Source: Chitinophagaceae bacterium (GTDB lineage Bacteria > Bacteroidota > Bacteroidia > Chitinophagales > Chitinophagaceae). From it: a stretch of 64,000 nucleotides of DNA. Position 1 is the first letter of the stretch; each line of letters starts with the position of its first letter. The position numbers were made by a program, and so were the translations under genes. The stretch covers positions 248,001 through 312,000 of the forward strand of contig JAHBTR010000003.1 of the NCBI GenBank assembly GCA_019638475.1, written 5' to 3'. This document shows positions 1 to 7,178 of the stretch, piece after piece. The notes under the pieces were generated by a model. The model saw nothing but the letters and a program-made list of their open reading frames with translations. It was not told the origin of the DNA and did no database searches.

Positions 1-1694
1 ATTTTAATGGTAACAATATCAAAAGGTTTTAACTGTACATCACTTGTAGGGTTTGATAAGTCTTTATCATCATCAATTTTTATAATTTCTACTATGGGGC
101 TTTGAGGGTTGTTTACTTCTACATCTCTTTTTCTTCTGGCTATTTCTATGCCCATACCTGTAGCATTTTCTGCAAAGCCACCAGCCTTTAAGATTAATGC
201 CTTTAATGATAAGCTATCATCAAAAGTATAAACACCAGGTTTTCTTACTGCACCATGTATGTTTACAGGAAAATTATCTTTTATATCAAAAATAGATGAC
301 ACTTGTAAAACATCTTCTTTTTGTAATATGAAATTTTTCCCAGAATCAGTTGCTAAATTAATACTGATAACTTCTTTCGTTAAATCTTCTTTTGTTCTTA
401 TTACTAAAGCTCTTCCTGTATAAGCATCTTCACGTAAGCCTTCTGCTTTTTGTAGTAAATCGGTAATGGTTACCTTGTTATTGTCTAATGAATAATTACC
501 TGGTTTAAAAACTGCTCCTTCAATAATTAATCTGTTTTGAAATTTATTAATAATGCTTCCTATTGTATAACTATCACCATTTTGAGGAATAAATTTTGCT
601 ATTGAGTCTTTTATAATATCCAATACCAATCTATCAAAATCGGTATTTCTTAATCCAGTTATTCTTGCTTTAAAGGCATTGCTTTTATATCCCCCTGCAA
701 AATTTATTGCATCTTGTAAGGTTTCTGTAGCTTGCATTTCAAAAATTCCTGGTCTATTTACTTCGCCAGTAATATCTATTTGTGTTTTAGCAAAAGGAAT
801 TTTTATAACATCATTATCCATTAAACGTACATTGGCTTTTTGATTGCTGTTTAATAAAAAATCATATAAGTCTGCTAATACAATAACTTTATTATTACGC
901 ACCAATTCAATATTTCTGAAAGAGCCATTGTCTGTTGGTCCTCCACTTACATAAAGTGCATTAAACAAAGTAGCCAATGAACTTAAACTATAAGTTCCAG
1001 GTTTTTTTACAGCCCCTAATACCATTACTTTAATAGCTCTAATACCCGTTAATGATAATATTACTTTTGTTTGCCCCGTAGTTATGGCAGGATAATATTT
1101 AGATAATTTTGTATTAATTATTTTAGATGCTTCTTCAATAGTTAAACCATTTACCTGAACAGGTCCTGCATATTTTATATAAACAGTTCCCTCAGCATTT
1201 ACCATTAAACTCTGTTGCGATATATTGGTACCGTAAATGTCTAATAATAATTTATCATCTGGTCCTAAAGTATAATTTTTGGGAGTAGGTAATCTTAAAT
1301 CAGGCTCAAAACTTAAACTTGGATTAGAAAATAATTCTGAACCAAAAATTGTATTTGATTGAATTTGTTCTTCAGGTGTTTGTACAGATATGCTTGACCT
1401 ACTTTCATGAATAGCTGTACTATTAGCTGGTGTTTTGCTTGGAGAAATTAATGCTGCAATACGCGTTTTTAAACTTTCAATTTCCATTGTTGGCATTCTT
1501 CTTCTTTGCAATTCTTGTATTACTTGGTCTTCAGATAATCCAGAGTTTTGTGCTTTTGTTATAAATTCTTGTAATTGTGCATCTGTAATATCTGATGATT
1601 TTACCCTGCTGAGATTGTTAGGTAATTGTGCTGTTAATACAGTAGTAAAACACAAAAGTACCGCCGTAATTAAGAAGCGAATTTTATAAAGCAT
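1..1694 (-). CDS. SLBB-domain polysaccharide export protein (Wza-like), C-terminus beyond the left edge
   Basis: The open frame on the minus strand starts at ATG 1692-1694 and runs off the window without a stop. Residues 1-21 look like a signal peptide ending in TAQ. A charged segment follows, then a Poly_export domain from about residue 139 (YTLGPDDKLLLDIYG). After it come at least four SLBB-type repeats with G-x-V-x-x-P-G cores near residues 225 (GAVKKPGTYSL), 307 (GEVNRPGIFEM), 395 (GAVFKPGNYSL) and 478 (GAVRKPGVYTF). The family forms the periplasmic and outer-membrane part of capsule or exopolysaccharide export. The long multi-SLBB layout is usual in Bacteroidota. The UDP-sugar dehydrogenase upstream fits a surface-polysaccharide locus continuing to the left. 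Confidence 0.9.
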   Translation of the reverse strand, partial: MLYKIRFLITAVLLCFTTVLTAQLPNNLSRVKSSDITDAQLQEFITKAQNSGLSEDQVIQELQRRRMPTMEIESLKTRIAALISPSKTPANSTAIHESRSSISVQTPEEQIQSNTIFGSELFSNPSLSFEPDLRLPTPKNYTLGPDDKLLLDIYGTNISQQSLMVNAEGTVYIKYAGPVQVNGLTIEEASKIINTKLSKYYPAITTGQTKVILSLTGIRAIKVMVLGAVKKPGTYSLSSLATLFNALYVSGGPTDNGSFRNIELVRNNKVIVLADLYDFLLNSNQKANVRLMDNDVIKIPFAKTQIDITGEVNRPGIFEMQATETLQDAINFAGGYKSNAFKARITGLRNTDFDRLVLDIIKDSIAKFIPQNGDSYTIGSIINKFQNRLIIEGAVFKPGNYSLDNNKVTITDLLQKAEGLREDAYTGRALVIRTKEDLTKEVISINLATDSGKNFILQKEDVLQVSSIFDIKDNFPVNIHGAVRKPGVYTFDDSLSLKALILKAGGFAENATGMGIEIARRKRDVEVNNPQSPIVEIIKIDDDKDLSNPTSDVQLKPFDIVTIK

Positions 1695-1869
1695 AACTGA
1701 TTTTTTTATAAATTAAAATTATTTATACAGCTCCGCCTACTCACTCACATTATCATTATATGAATGGAGGCTTTAAAAAATTATTTGACAAATGTAGGTG
1801 TACAGTTTGTCCTAATTATTTTTTTATTTATCTAATATTTTGTATAGACACAACTTACTTTACTCTCTG

Positions 1870-3168
1870 TTACAATCTTGCATCTACCATATCTCTATTA
1901 AAAAATGCTTTTGTATCAAAGATTACAGCATTTGGGTCGGTTATTTTTTTTATATCTATATCGAAAAACTCATTGTGAGATACTGCTAATATTAATGCAT
2001 TATAGCCCTGAGCTAATTTATCTATTAACCTAATACCAAACTCTTCATGAACTTCTTCTTTATTGGCATGTGGGTCATAAACATCTACATGCATACCATA
2101 TTGTTTCAATTCATTATAAATATCTACTACTTTAGAGTTTCTAATATCGGGGCAATTTTCTTTAAATGTAATGCCTAGTATCAATGCTTTAGATTCATTT
2201 ACTTTTTGCCCTTTAGTTATCATTAGCTTTACTACTTTACTTGCTACAAATAAGCCCATATTATCATTTACTCTTCTTCCACTTAAAATTACATCTGGGT
2301 GATGACCTAAACTTTCTGCTTTATGGGCTAAATAATAAGGGTCAACACCTATACAATGCCCCCCTACCAACCCTGGCTTATATTTTAAAAAATTCCATTT
2401 TGTACCTGCTGCATCTATAACATCATTGGTATCTATACCCATTTTATCAAATATTAAAGCCAACTCATTTACAAAAGAAATATTGACATCTCTTTGTGCA
2501 TTTTCAATTGCTTTAGATGCTTCAGCAACTTTTAAACTTGGTGCTTTATGTGTACCAGCAGTAATAATACTTGCATATAAAGCATCTACAAAATCTGCAA
2601 TTACTGGTGTAGAACCTGATGTTACTTTTTTAATTTTTGTAAGTGTGTTTACCTTATCGCCTGGGTTTATTCTTTCTGGTGAATAACCACAATAAAAATC
2701 TTTATTAAACTTTAAGCTTGAATATTTTTCCAAAACGGGTACACAATCTTCCTCTGTACATCCTGGGTAAACAGTAGATTCATATATCACAATATCCTCT
2801 TTTTTCAACACTTTACCAATCATGGTAGATGCAGAAATTAAAGGTGTTAAATCTGGTGCTTTAAAATTATTGATGGGTGTAGGAACTGTTACTATAAATA
2901 TAGTACATGCTCTTAATTTTTCAGTATCTGAAGAAAAACTTAATCCTTTTTCTCCATCAGTAGATTGGTATAATTCTGTGACTTTTTTCAGTCCTTCTAA
3001 ATCTGCTTCATTGGTTCTATCTTTTCCTGCTGTTAGTTCTTCTATACGAGATTTATTTATATCAAAACCAAGTACAGCATATTTTTTTCCAAATTCTACA
3101 GCCAAAGGCAAACCAACATATCCTAAACCAATAATGGCAATTTTTACTTCTTCTAACTTCCTATTCAT
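1870..3168 (-). CDS. Nucleotide-sugar dehydrogenase, TviB/WbpO/CapL-like (UDP-HexNAc 6-dehydrogenase)
   Basis: Full-length at 432 aa. The N-terminal Rossmann motif is GLGYVGLPLAVEFG (residues 15-28). The substrate-binding stretch is followed by the catalytic loop GGHCIGVDPYYL with nucleophile Cys272, and then the C-terminal UDP-binding domain (ILGITFKENCPDIRNSKV). The loop and the following GRRxNDNMG match the TviB/WbpO/CapL branch, which oxidises UDP-GlcNAc or UDP-GalNAc to the uronic acid using two NAD+. The exact sugar is an inference. It lies 175 bp upstream of the SLBB export gene on the same strand, so it probably supplies an acidic sugar for an exported polysaccharide. It starts 47 bp after the porV stop codon. 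Confidence 0.92.
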   Translation of the reverse strand: MNRKLEEVKIAIIGLGYVGLPLAVEFGKKYAVLGFDINKSRIEELTAGKDRTNEADLEGLKKVTELYQSTDGEKGLSFSSDTEKLRACTIFIVTVPTPINNFKAPDLTPLISASTMIGKVLKKEDIVIYESTVYPGCTEEDCVPVLEKYSSLKFNKDFYCGYSPERINPGDKVNTLTKIKKVTSGSTPVIADFVDALYASIITAGTHKAPSLKVAEASKAIENAQRDVNISFVNELALIFDKMGIDTNDVIDAAGTKWNFLKYKPGLVGGHCIGVDPYYLAHKAESLGHHPDVILSGRRVNDNMGLFVASKVVKLMITKGQKVNESKALILGITFKENCPDIRNSKVVDIYNELKQYGMHVDVYDPHANKEEVHEEFGIRLIDKLAQGYNALILAVSHNEFFDIDIKKITDPNAVIFDTKAFFNRDMVDARL

Positions 3169-3215
3169 CCTACAAATAATTTATTTTAAATTTCGCAAAG
3201 TAATAGAGAAAAAAA

Positions 3216-4394
3216 TTATTTCTTATCTGCAATATCAAACGTTACCCCAAAACGAAGTGTGTTAGACAAAGGATTTCTTGTAACGCCACTACCTGAAGGT
3301 ATTAAGTATGAAAAATTGATACCAATAACATTATATTTTAATCCTGCACCTACTGTAAAATATTTTCTGTTTCCTTTGGTTTTATCTTCATAAAAATATC
3401 CTGCACGTAGTGCAAATTGGTCATTATAAGTATATTCTGCACCAATAGATACTTGAAACTCTTTCAATTCATTTCCAAAACCACCTGAATCTCCAAAACT
3501 TTTAAACCAACTTTTTAATACCCCCATACTTCTATACTCTTGTAAAAGAGCAGCATTTATAGCATCTGCATTTGGATCATTTGGGTCAGCAGGAGTTGGG
3601 GGTACAGGCACCATTAGTTTATTTACATCTAAACCAAAAGTAAGTTTACTTGTTTCATCAAATATTGTAGTATAAGCAACACCCAATCCTAAATTGGCTG
3701 GTATATAATCTTTATTAGCAGCATCGTTTGTGTAACTTATTTTAGAACCTAAGTTAGATAAAACAATACCCCAACCTAAACCTGCTCCTTTTTCATTTAA
3801 ACCAGAATGATATAAAGAAATATCGCCTGCTATTGCATTACCAGCTTTATAGCTTACACCCCCTATAGAGCCATTTGCCAAACTTGAATTGATATAACGT
3901 AAAGCAACGCCCAATGCTAATTTAGAATTCATTTTACGAGTATATCCAAAGTCTATTGAAAACTCTCTGGGGCGATTTTGTTGTAAAGGATTTCCTGCAA
4001 AATCTGTAAACTGTATATTACCTAAACTAAAATAACGTATAGAAGAAGCAATAGCTTGCTCTTCGCCTAACTTATAATAGCCAGAAAAACTAAGTAAATA
4101 AACATCGGTTAATCCTAAGTCTTTCAACCAAGGGGTATAAGTAAACCCTATTTCTGAATTTTTAGTATTAAAAGGAACTTTGGATAAATTCCAAAAAGAA
4201 GCTCCTGCATCTGGAGGAGTTGCTATACCTACATCTCCCATGCCTCCAGCACGGGCATCTGGCGAAATTCTTAAAAAAGGAACTGCTGTAGTAACTACAT
4301 TAATATCGCCACTGCTACTTTGGGCAAACAGACCTTTACTTACAATACCTGCTAAGAAAAATAAAAAAGTAACCTTCAATGTTGATTGTCTCAT
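3216..4394 (-). CDS. porV: Type IX secretion system outer-membrane protein PorV (LptO)
   Basis: The protein has 392 aa with a signal peptide to about residue 25 (GLFAQ). The family signature VPFLRISPDARAGGMGDVG is at residues 38-56. It is followed by amphipathic beta strands of a FadL-like 14-strand barrel and a C-terminal strand ending in an aromatic/hydrophobic pattern (LRFGVTFDIADKK). PorV is the shuttle that carries T9SS cargo from the Sov translocon to the attachment complex. This agrees with the several T9SS-tailed proteins in this window. An inserted proline/asparagine-rich loop (PVPPTPADPNDPNAD) lies near residue 260. No other T9SS machinery gene is visible here. Confidence 0.9.
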   Translation of the reverse strand: MRQSTLKVTFLFFLAGIVSKGLFAQSSSGDINVVTTAVPFLRISPDARAGGMGDVGIATPPDAGASFWNLSKVPFNTKNSEIGFTYTPWLKDLGLTDVYLLSFSGYYKLGEEQAIASSIRYFSLGNIQFTDFAGNPLQQNRPREFSIDFGYTRKMNSKLALGVALRYINSSLANGSIGGVSYKAGNAIAGDISLYHSGLNEKGAGLGWGIVLSNLGSKISYTNDAANKDYIPANLGLGVAYTTIFDETSKLTFGLDVNKLMVPVPPTPADPNDPNADAINAALLQEYRSMGVLKSWFKSFGDSGGFGNELKEFQVSIGAEYTYNDQFALRAGYFYEDKTKGNRKYFTVGAGLKYNVIGINFSYLIPSGSGVTRNPLSNTLRFGVTFDIADKK

Positions 4395-4774
4395 CTAAAG
4401 AAAATTGATTTAAAAAATAGTTGTAAAAATAAAAGAATATTTCAAGTAGCCAAGCCAAATATGGCTAATAGAAATATTTAATTGTGTAGAAATCAGTACA
4501 TTCAAAAAGTTTAGTTCAATCAAGAAGATTTTATTTATATAATTTTCTTTCTTTAAAAGAATTTGCAATAATACAATAAATACAGACACCCAAACTTTAT
4601 TTTTCGCTGTTTTTTGTATAAAATCTCTTTATTTTGATTATTACACAGCAATTCTGTTAAAATAAACTGTTATTATACCTCTTTTTTAATAAAATTATTC
4701 TTGGCTAATTGCCCTATTTAAAATAATTGAGCTTTTAATAATGTAATTACTTTTGTAGTCTAAAAAATTTTCAT
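4395..4774. other. Intergenic region between divergent porV and hflX
   Basis: This is a very AT-rich 380-bp spacer between divergent genes. Apart from a consensus-like hflX promoter at its right end, I see no ORF, RNA gene or long repeat. It should also hold the porV promoter, but no clean TAnnTTTG element is visible on that strand (TATTTTTA is the nearest). Confidence 0.6.
4727..4755 (+). promoter_or_regulatory. Putative Bacteroidota-type promoter of hflX
   Basis: TTG at 4727-4729, an 18-bp spacer, and TACTTTTG at 4748-4755 match the TTTG/TAnnTTTG pattern of the primary Bacteroidota sigma factor. The predicted transcription start near 4762 leaves a short leader before the TTG start codon at 4775, which supports that start. 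Confidence 0.5.
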
Positions 4775-5962
4775 TTGATAGAGAAACAACAAAAAATAAA
4801 AGAACAAGAACGTGTTATTCTGGTAGGGCTTATACAAAAAGAGCAAACAACAGAACAAGTAACAGAATATTTAGATGAGTTAGCCTTTTTAGCAGAAACT
4901 GCAGGTGCTATAACTGTAAAAAGATTTACACAGAAAATGCAACACCCCGATAGCAGAACATTTGTAGGTAAAGGAAAGTTAGATGAAATTAAAGAATATA
5001 TTACAAATCGTAATATAGATATGGTCATTTTTGATGATGAACTTACAGGCTCTCAAATAGCTAATATTGAAAAGGTATTAGGAGTAATTACTATTGACAG
5101 AAGTGATTTGATTTTAGACATTTTTGCACGCCGTGCCAGAACAGCACAAGCCAAAGTACAAGTAGAGCTTGCTCAATATCAATATATATTGCCAAGATTA
5201 AAGGGTATGTGGAAGCATTTAGAAAGACAAGGTGGAGGAATAGGAACAAGAGGCCCAGGAGAAACAGAAATAGAAACTGATAGAAGAATAGTAAAAGATA
5301 AAATTTCCTTACTAAGAAAAAGATTGGGAGAAATAGATAAACAATCTTATACACAAAGAAAAGATAGAGGAGAATTTATTCGTGTGTCATTAGTAGGTTA
5401 TACCAATGTGGGCAAAAGCACTATAATGAACCTATTGAGCAAAAGCGATGTGTTTGCAGAAAATAAATTATTTGCTACACTTGATACTACTACCAGAAAA
5501 GTAGTTTTTGAAAATACCCCTTTTTTATTGAGTGATACAGTAGGCTTTATCAGAAAACTGCCACACCATTTAGTAGAAAGTTTTAAAAGTACTTTAGATG
5601 AAGTAAGAGAGGCAGATATTTTACTGCATGTGGTAGATATTGCCCATCCACAACATGAAGACCAAATAAATACAGTTAATAAAACATTGCAAGAACTTAA
5701 AGCATTTGATAAACCTGTTCTTACTGTTTTTAATAAAATGGATTTGTACGAAAAACGCTATTTTGATGAATGGTTGAGCAATGAAGTAAAACAGCATATA
5801 TTACAAGAGTTAAAAGAAAAATGGGAAAATAATACCCACGGAAATTGTGTATTTATAGCTGCTTTGGAAAAAAGAAATATTGATGAACTTAGAACATTTA
5901 TACTAACAAAAGTTAGAGAAATATATCAAATACGTTATCCTTATAAAACAGTTTCTTTTTAG
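4775..5962 (+). CDS. hflX: Ribosome-associated GTPase HflX
   Basis: The protein has 395 aa. The N-terminal HflX domain contains the conserved segment RQGGGIGTRGPGETEIETDRR (about 151-171) after a helical linker. The G domain has Walker A GYTNVGKST (208-216), the G3 region DTVGFIRKLPHHLVESF and G4 NKMD. HflX splits stalled or hibernating 70S ribosomes and is linked to stress recovery. The start is TTG at 4775; no in-frame ATG gives a better N-terminus, and a promoter -7 element lies 20 bp upstream. The gene is monocistronic or leads into the Rieske gene 29 bp downstream. Confidence 0.95.
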   Translation: MIEKQQKIKEQERVILVGLIQKEQTTEQVTEYLDELAFLAETAGAITVKRFTQKMQHPDSRTFVGKGKLDEIKEYITNRNIDMVIFDDELTGSQIANIEKVLGVITIDRSDLILDIFARRARTAQAKVQVELAQYQYILPRLKGMWKHLERQGGGIGTRGPGETEIETDRRIVKDKISLLRKRLGEIDKQSYTQRKDRGEFIRVSLVGYTNVGKSTIMNLLSKSDVFAENKLFATLDTTTRKVVFENTPFLLSDTVGFIRKLPHHLVESFKSTLDEVREADILLHVVDIAHPQHEDQINTVNKTLQELKAFDKPVLTVFNKMDLYEKRYFDEWLSNEVKQHILQELKEKWENNTHGNCVFIAALEKRNIDELRTFILTKVREIYQIRYPYKTVSF

Positions 5963-5991
5963 CATATTTTCTTTACTTTAATTTTTAAAAA

Positions 5992-6339
5992 ATGGATTGG
6001 CACAAAGTTGCAGAAAGCATACATGAATTTAATTTTCAAGAAAATAATATGTGTGTAATATCTGTTGCTGATAAAAAAATTTCTATAGGATTATTTGATA
6101 ATAAAATATTTGCTTTTTCTTATAAATGCCCACATGCAAGTGGTATTTTATCAAATGGGTGGATAGATAATACAGGAAATGTAGTATGCCCTGTTCATAG
6201 ATATAAATTTTGTATGGAAAATGGTAGAAATGTAAGTGGCGAAGGATATTATTTAAAGACTTTTCCTATTGAAATAAGAGAAAATGGCGTATATATTGGC
6301 ATAGAAAACAAAAATTTTTTTTCTTTTTTAAAAATTTGA
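5992..6339 (+). CDS. Rieske [2Fe-2S] ferredoxin-like protein
   Basis: This small protein of 115 aa is a single Rieske fold. The cluster ligands are visible as C46-P-H48 and C66-P-V-H69, the C-x-H...C-x-x-H pattern that binds a [2Fe-2S] centre through two Cys and two His. There is no signal peptide or membrane anchor, so it is probably a soluble electron carrier like the ferredoxin components of dioxygenases or the NirD small subunit. Its partner is not visible. It follows hflX after 29 bp and may be cotranscribed. The stop is close to the promoter of the tRNA array. Confidence 0.85.
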   Translation: MDWHKVAESIHEFNFQENNMCVISVADKKISIGLFDNKIFAFSYKCPHASGILSNGWIDNTGNVVCPVHRYKFCMENGRNVSGEGYYLKTFPIEIRENGVYIGIENKNFFSFLKI

Positions 6340-6350
6340 TTTAAAAAAGT

Positions 6351-6381
6351 TTTGCTTACATAGTATTGCCCCTTATTTTTG
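6351..6381 (+). promoter_or_regulatory. Consensus promoter of the tRNA-Asn array
   Basis: TTTG at 6351-6354, a 19-bp spacer and TATTTTTG at 6374-6381 fit the Bacteroidota TTTG-N19-TAnnTTTG consensus without mismatch. The predicted start near 6388 lies upstream of the first tRNA-derived repeat. The repeats, the true tRNA-Asn and possibly the nuclease gene would therefore share one primary transcript. A small GAAA-looped hairpin (CCCGAAAGGG, 6386-6395) sits at the expected 5' end. Confidence 0.6.
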
Positions 6382-6402
6382 CTGCCCCGAAAGGGAAAAC
6401 AA

Positions 6403-6606
6403 ATTCTTCCTTAGCTCAGTTGGTTGAGTCCCGTACTTACGGGATTAATCAAAGAGTTCTTGGTTCAAGTTTGTTTTAAGGAATTGAAAATGGTGAGATA
6501 CAACATTCTTCCTTAGCTCAGTTGGTTGAGTCCCGTACTTACGGGATTAATCAAAGAGTTCTTGGTTCAAGTTTGTTTTAAGGAATTGAAAATGGTGAGA
6601 TACAAC
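6403..6606 (+). repeat. Two identical 102-bp tandem repeats, each a degenerate tRNA-Asn-like sequence
   Basis: Copies at 6403-6504 and 6505-6606 are identical. Each begins like the real tRNA-Asn that follows (TCTTCCTTAGCTCAGTTGGTT). It loses one base before GAG, then replaces the anticodon arm with the hairpin TCCCGTA-CT-TACGGGA. It rejoins the tRNA at TTAATCA and has a decayed T arm (GGTTCAAGTTTG) in which Watson-Crick pairing is lost. The end TTAAGGAA can pair with the initial TTCCTTA. A 23-bp linker ending in GATACAAC separates each copy from the next. These are unlikely to be charged as tRNAs. They lie inside the tRNA transcription unit, downstream of its only visible promoter. Confidence 0.85.
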
Positions 6607-6608
6607 AT

Positions 6609-6682
6609 TCTTCCTTAGCTCAGTTGGTTAGAGCATCTGACTGTTAATCAGAGGGTCGTTGGTTCAAGTCCAACAGGGAGAG
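6609..6682 (+). tRNA. tRNA-Asn (anticodon GTT)
   Basis: All arms fold. The acceptor TCTTCCT pairs with AGGGAGA (one U-G pair), and the D stem GCTC pairs with GAGC. The anticodon stem TCTGA/TCAGA has loop CTGTTAA, with GTT at 6643-6645. The variable region is GGGTC, and the T stem GTTGG/CCAAC has loop TTCAAGT. The discriminator is G. CCA is not encoded (G is followed by CAAAG), so it would be added by the CCA-adding enzyme. It is the only intact tRNA in the window and the third member of the array, directly after two degenerate copies. Confidence 0.93.
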
Positions 6683-6683
6683 C

Positions 6684-6714
6684 AAAGTCGGTCATTAATG
6701 TACCGACTTTTTTT
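6684..6714 (+). terminator. Rho-independent terminator after tRNA-Asn
   Basis: The stem AAAGTCGGT/ACCGACTTT (9 bp, loop CATTAATGT) is followed by a run of T residues ending at 6714. It lies 2 bases after the tRNA. The next base is the A of the ATG of the GIY-YIG gene. Confidence 0.85.
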
Positions 6715-7020
6715 ATGTACTACATCTACATTTTATATTCTACTTCTTCAAACTTATACTATATTGGTTATTCTAATCATCCAAAAAGGCGTTTAATTGA
6801 ACATAATTCAAGCTCGTTCAACACTTTTACATCAAAACATCGTCCATGGGAAATAAAAGCAATATTTGAATGTAGTACCAACGAAGCAGAAGCAATGCAT
6901 ATAGAGAAATTTATTAAAAAGCAAAAGAGTAGAAAATTGCTTGAACAATTATGTAATCCTGATTTTGTTCCTATTAATCATTTAGCTCGGTTGGTTAGAG
7001 TTCCGTACATACGGGATTAA
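6715..7020 (+). CDS. Small GIY-YIG nuclease whose C-terminus is encoded in a tRNA-like sequence
   Basis: The 101-aa protein is a complete single GIY-YIG domain. YIYIL (3-7) and YYIG (15-18) form the signature strands. Arg25/Arg26 lie in PKRRLIEH. The metal-binding glutamate is E64 in the helix AMHIEKFIKKQKSRKLLEQL. This is the stand-alone URI/YhbQ-like type with no separate DNA-binding domain. The ATG at 6715 touches the end of the tRNA-Asn terminator, so expression needs read-through or an unseen promoter. Residues from about 88 (HLARLVRVPYIRD) are translated from a tRNA-Asn-like sequence, and the stop codon lies inside it. The close link to tRNA-Asn suggests a selfish or tRNA-targeted element, as inference; a housekeeping DNA-repair role is an alternative. 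Confidence 0.88.
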   Translation: MYYIYILYSTSSNLYYIGYSNHPKRRLIEHNSSSFNTFTSKHRPWEIKAIFECSTNEAEAMHIEKFIKKQKSRKLLEQLCNPDFVPINHLARLVRVPYIRD

Positions 7021-7055
7021 TCAGAGGGTCGTTGGTTCAAGTCCAACAGGGAGAG
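6976..7055 (+). pseudogene. tRNA-Asn-like sequence with hairpin in place of the anticodon arm, overlapping the GIY-YIG gene
   Basis: From TTAGCTCGGTTGGTTAGAG (6982-7000) to the discriminator G at 7055 this follows the tRNA-Asn at 6609-6682. The T arm and 3' acceptor strand (GTTGGTTCAAGTCCAACAGGGAGAG) are identical. The segment between GTTAGAG and TTAATCAGAGGG is TTCCGTACATACGGGA instead of CATCTGACTG. It forms the hairpin CCGTA-CA-TACGG. The 5' acceptor strand (AATCATT) is not complementary to the 3' strand, because it now encodes nuclease residues. It has no usable anticodon, so it is a tRNA pseudogene or an element end rather than a functional tRNA. Confidence 0.82.
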
Positions 7056-7066
7056 CAGATTTTTTT

Positions 7067-7100
7067 AAAGCACTTACGAATATTTTGTAGGTGCTTTTTT
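7067..7100 (+). terminator. Rho-independent terminator after the tRNA-like/GIY-YIG unit
   Basis: The stem AAAGCACTTAC (7067-7077) pairs with GTAGGTGCTTT (7087-7097) with one G-T pair, and is followed by TTT. It sits 12 bases after the tRNA-like 3' end. The nuclease unit thus has its own terminator, mirroring the one after the real tRNA. Confidence 0.75.
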
Positions 7101-7119
7101 AATTTTCCTCTCCATATTT

Positions 7120-7147
7120 CCCCTCCTGTGGAGGGGTGTAGGGGTAG
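7120..7147. repeat. CCCCTCC/GGAGGGG hairpin element
   Basis: A perfect 7-bp inverted repeat with a 3-base loop is followed by TGTAGGGGT. Such G/C-rich short hairpins stand out sharply in this AT-rich sequence. They resemble dispersed intergenic repeats seen in Bacteroidota genomes. Only one copy is in the window, so dispersal cannot be shown here. Confidence 0.45.
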
Positions 7148-7178
7148 TTTATAACGAAAAGCATACGTGGTTTTATTT

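Noticed and set aside
3168..3216. Operon of porV with the UDP-sugar dehydrogenase
   Set aside because: Only 47 bp separate them, but the functions are unrelated and no coupling signal is visible, so I do not claim a functional link.
6403..6606. CRISPR-like direct repeats
   Set aside because: Only two direct 102-bp units with no short spacers, and each unit is a tRNA derivative.
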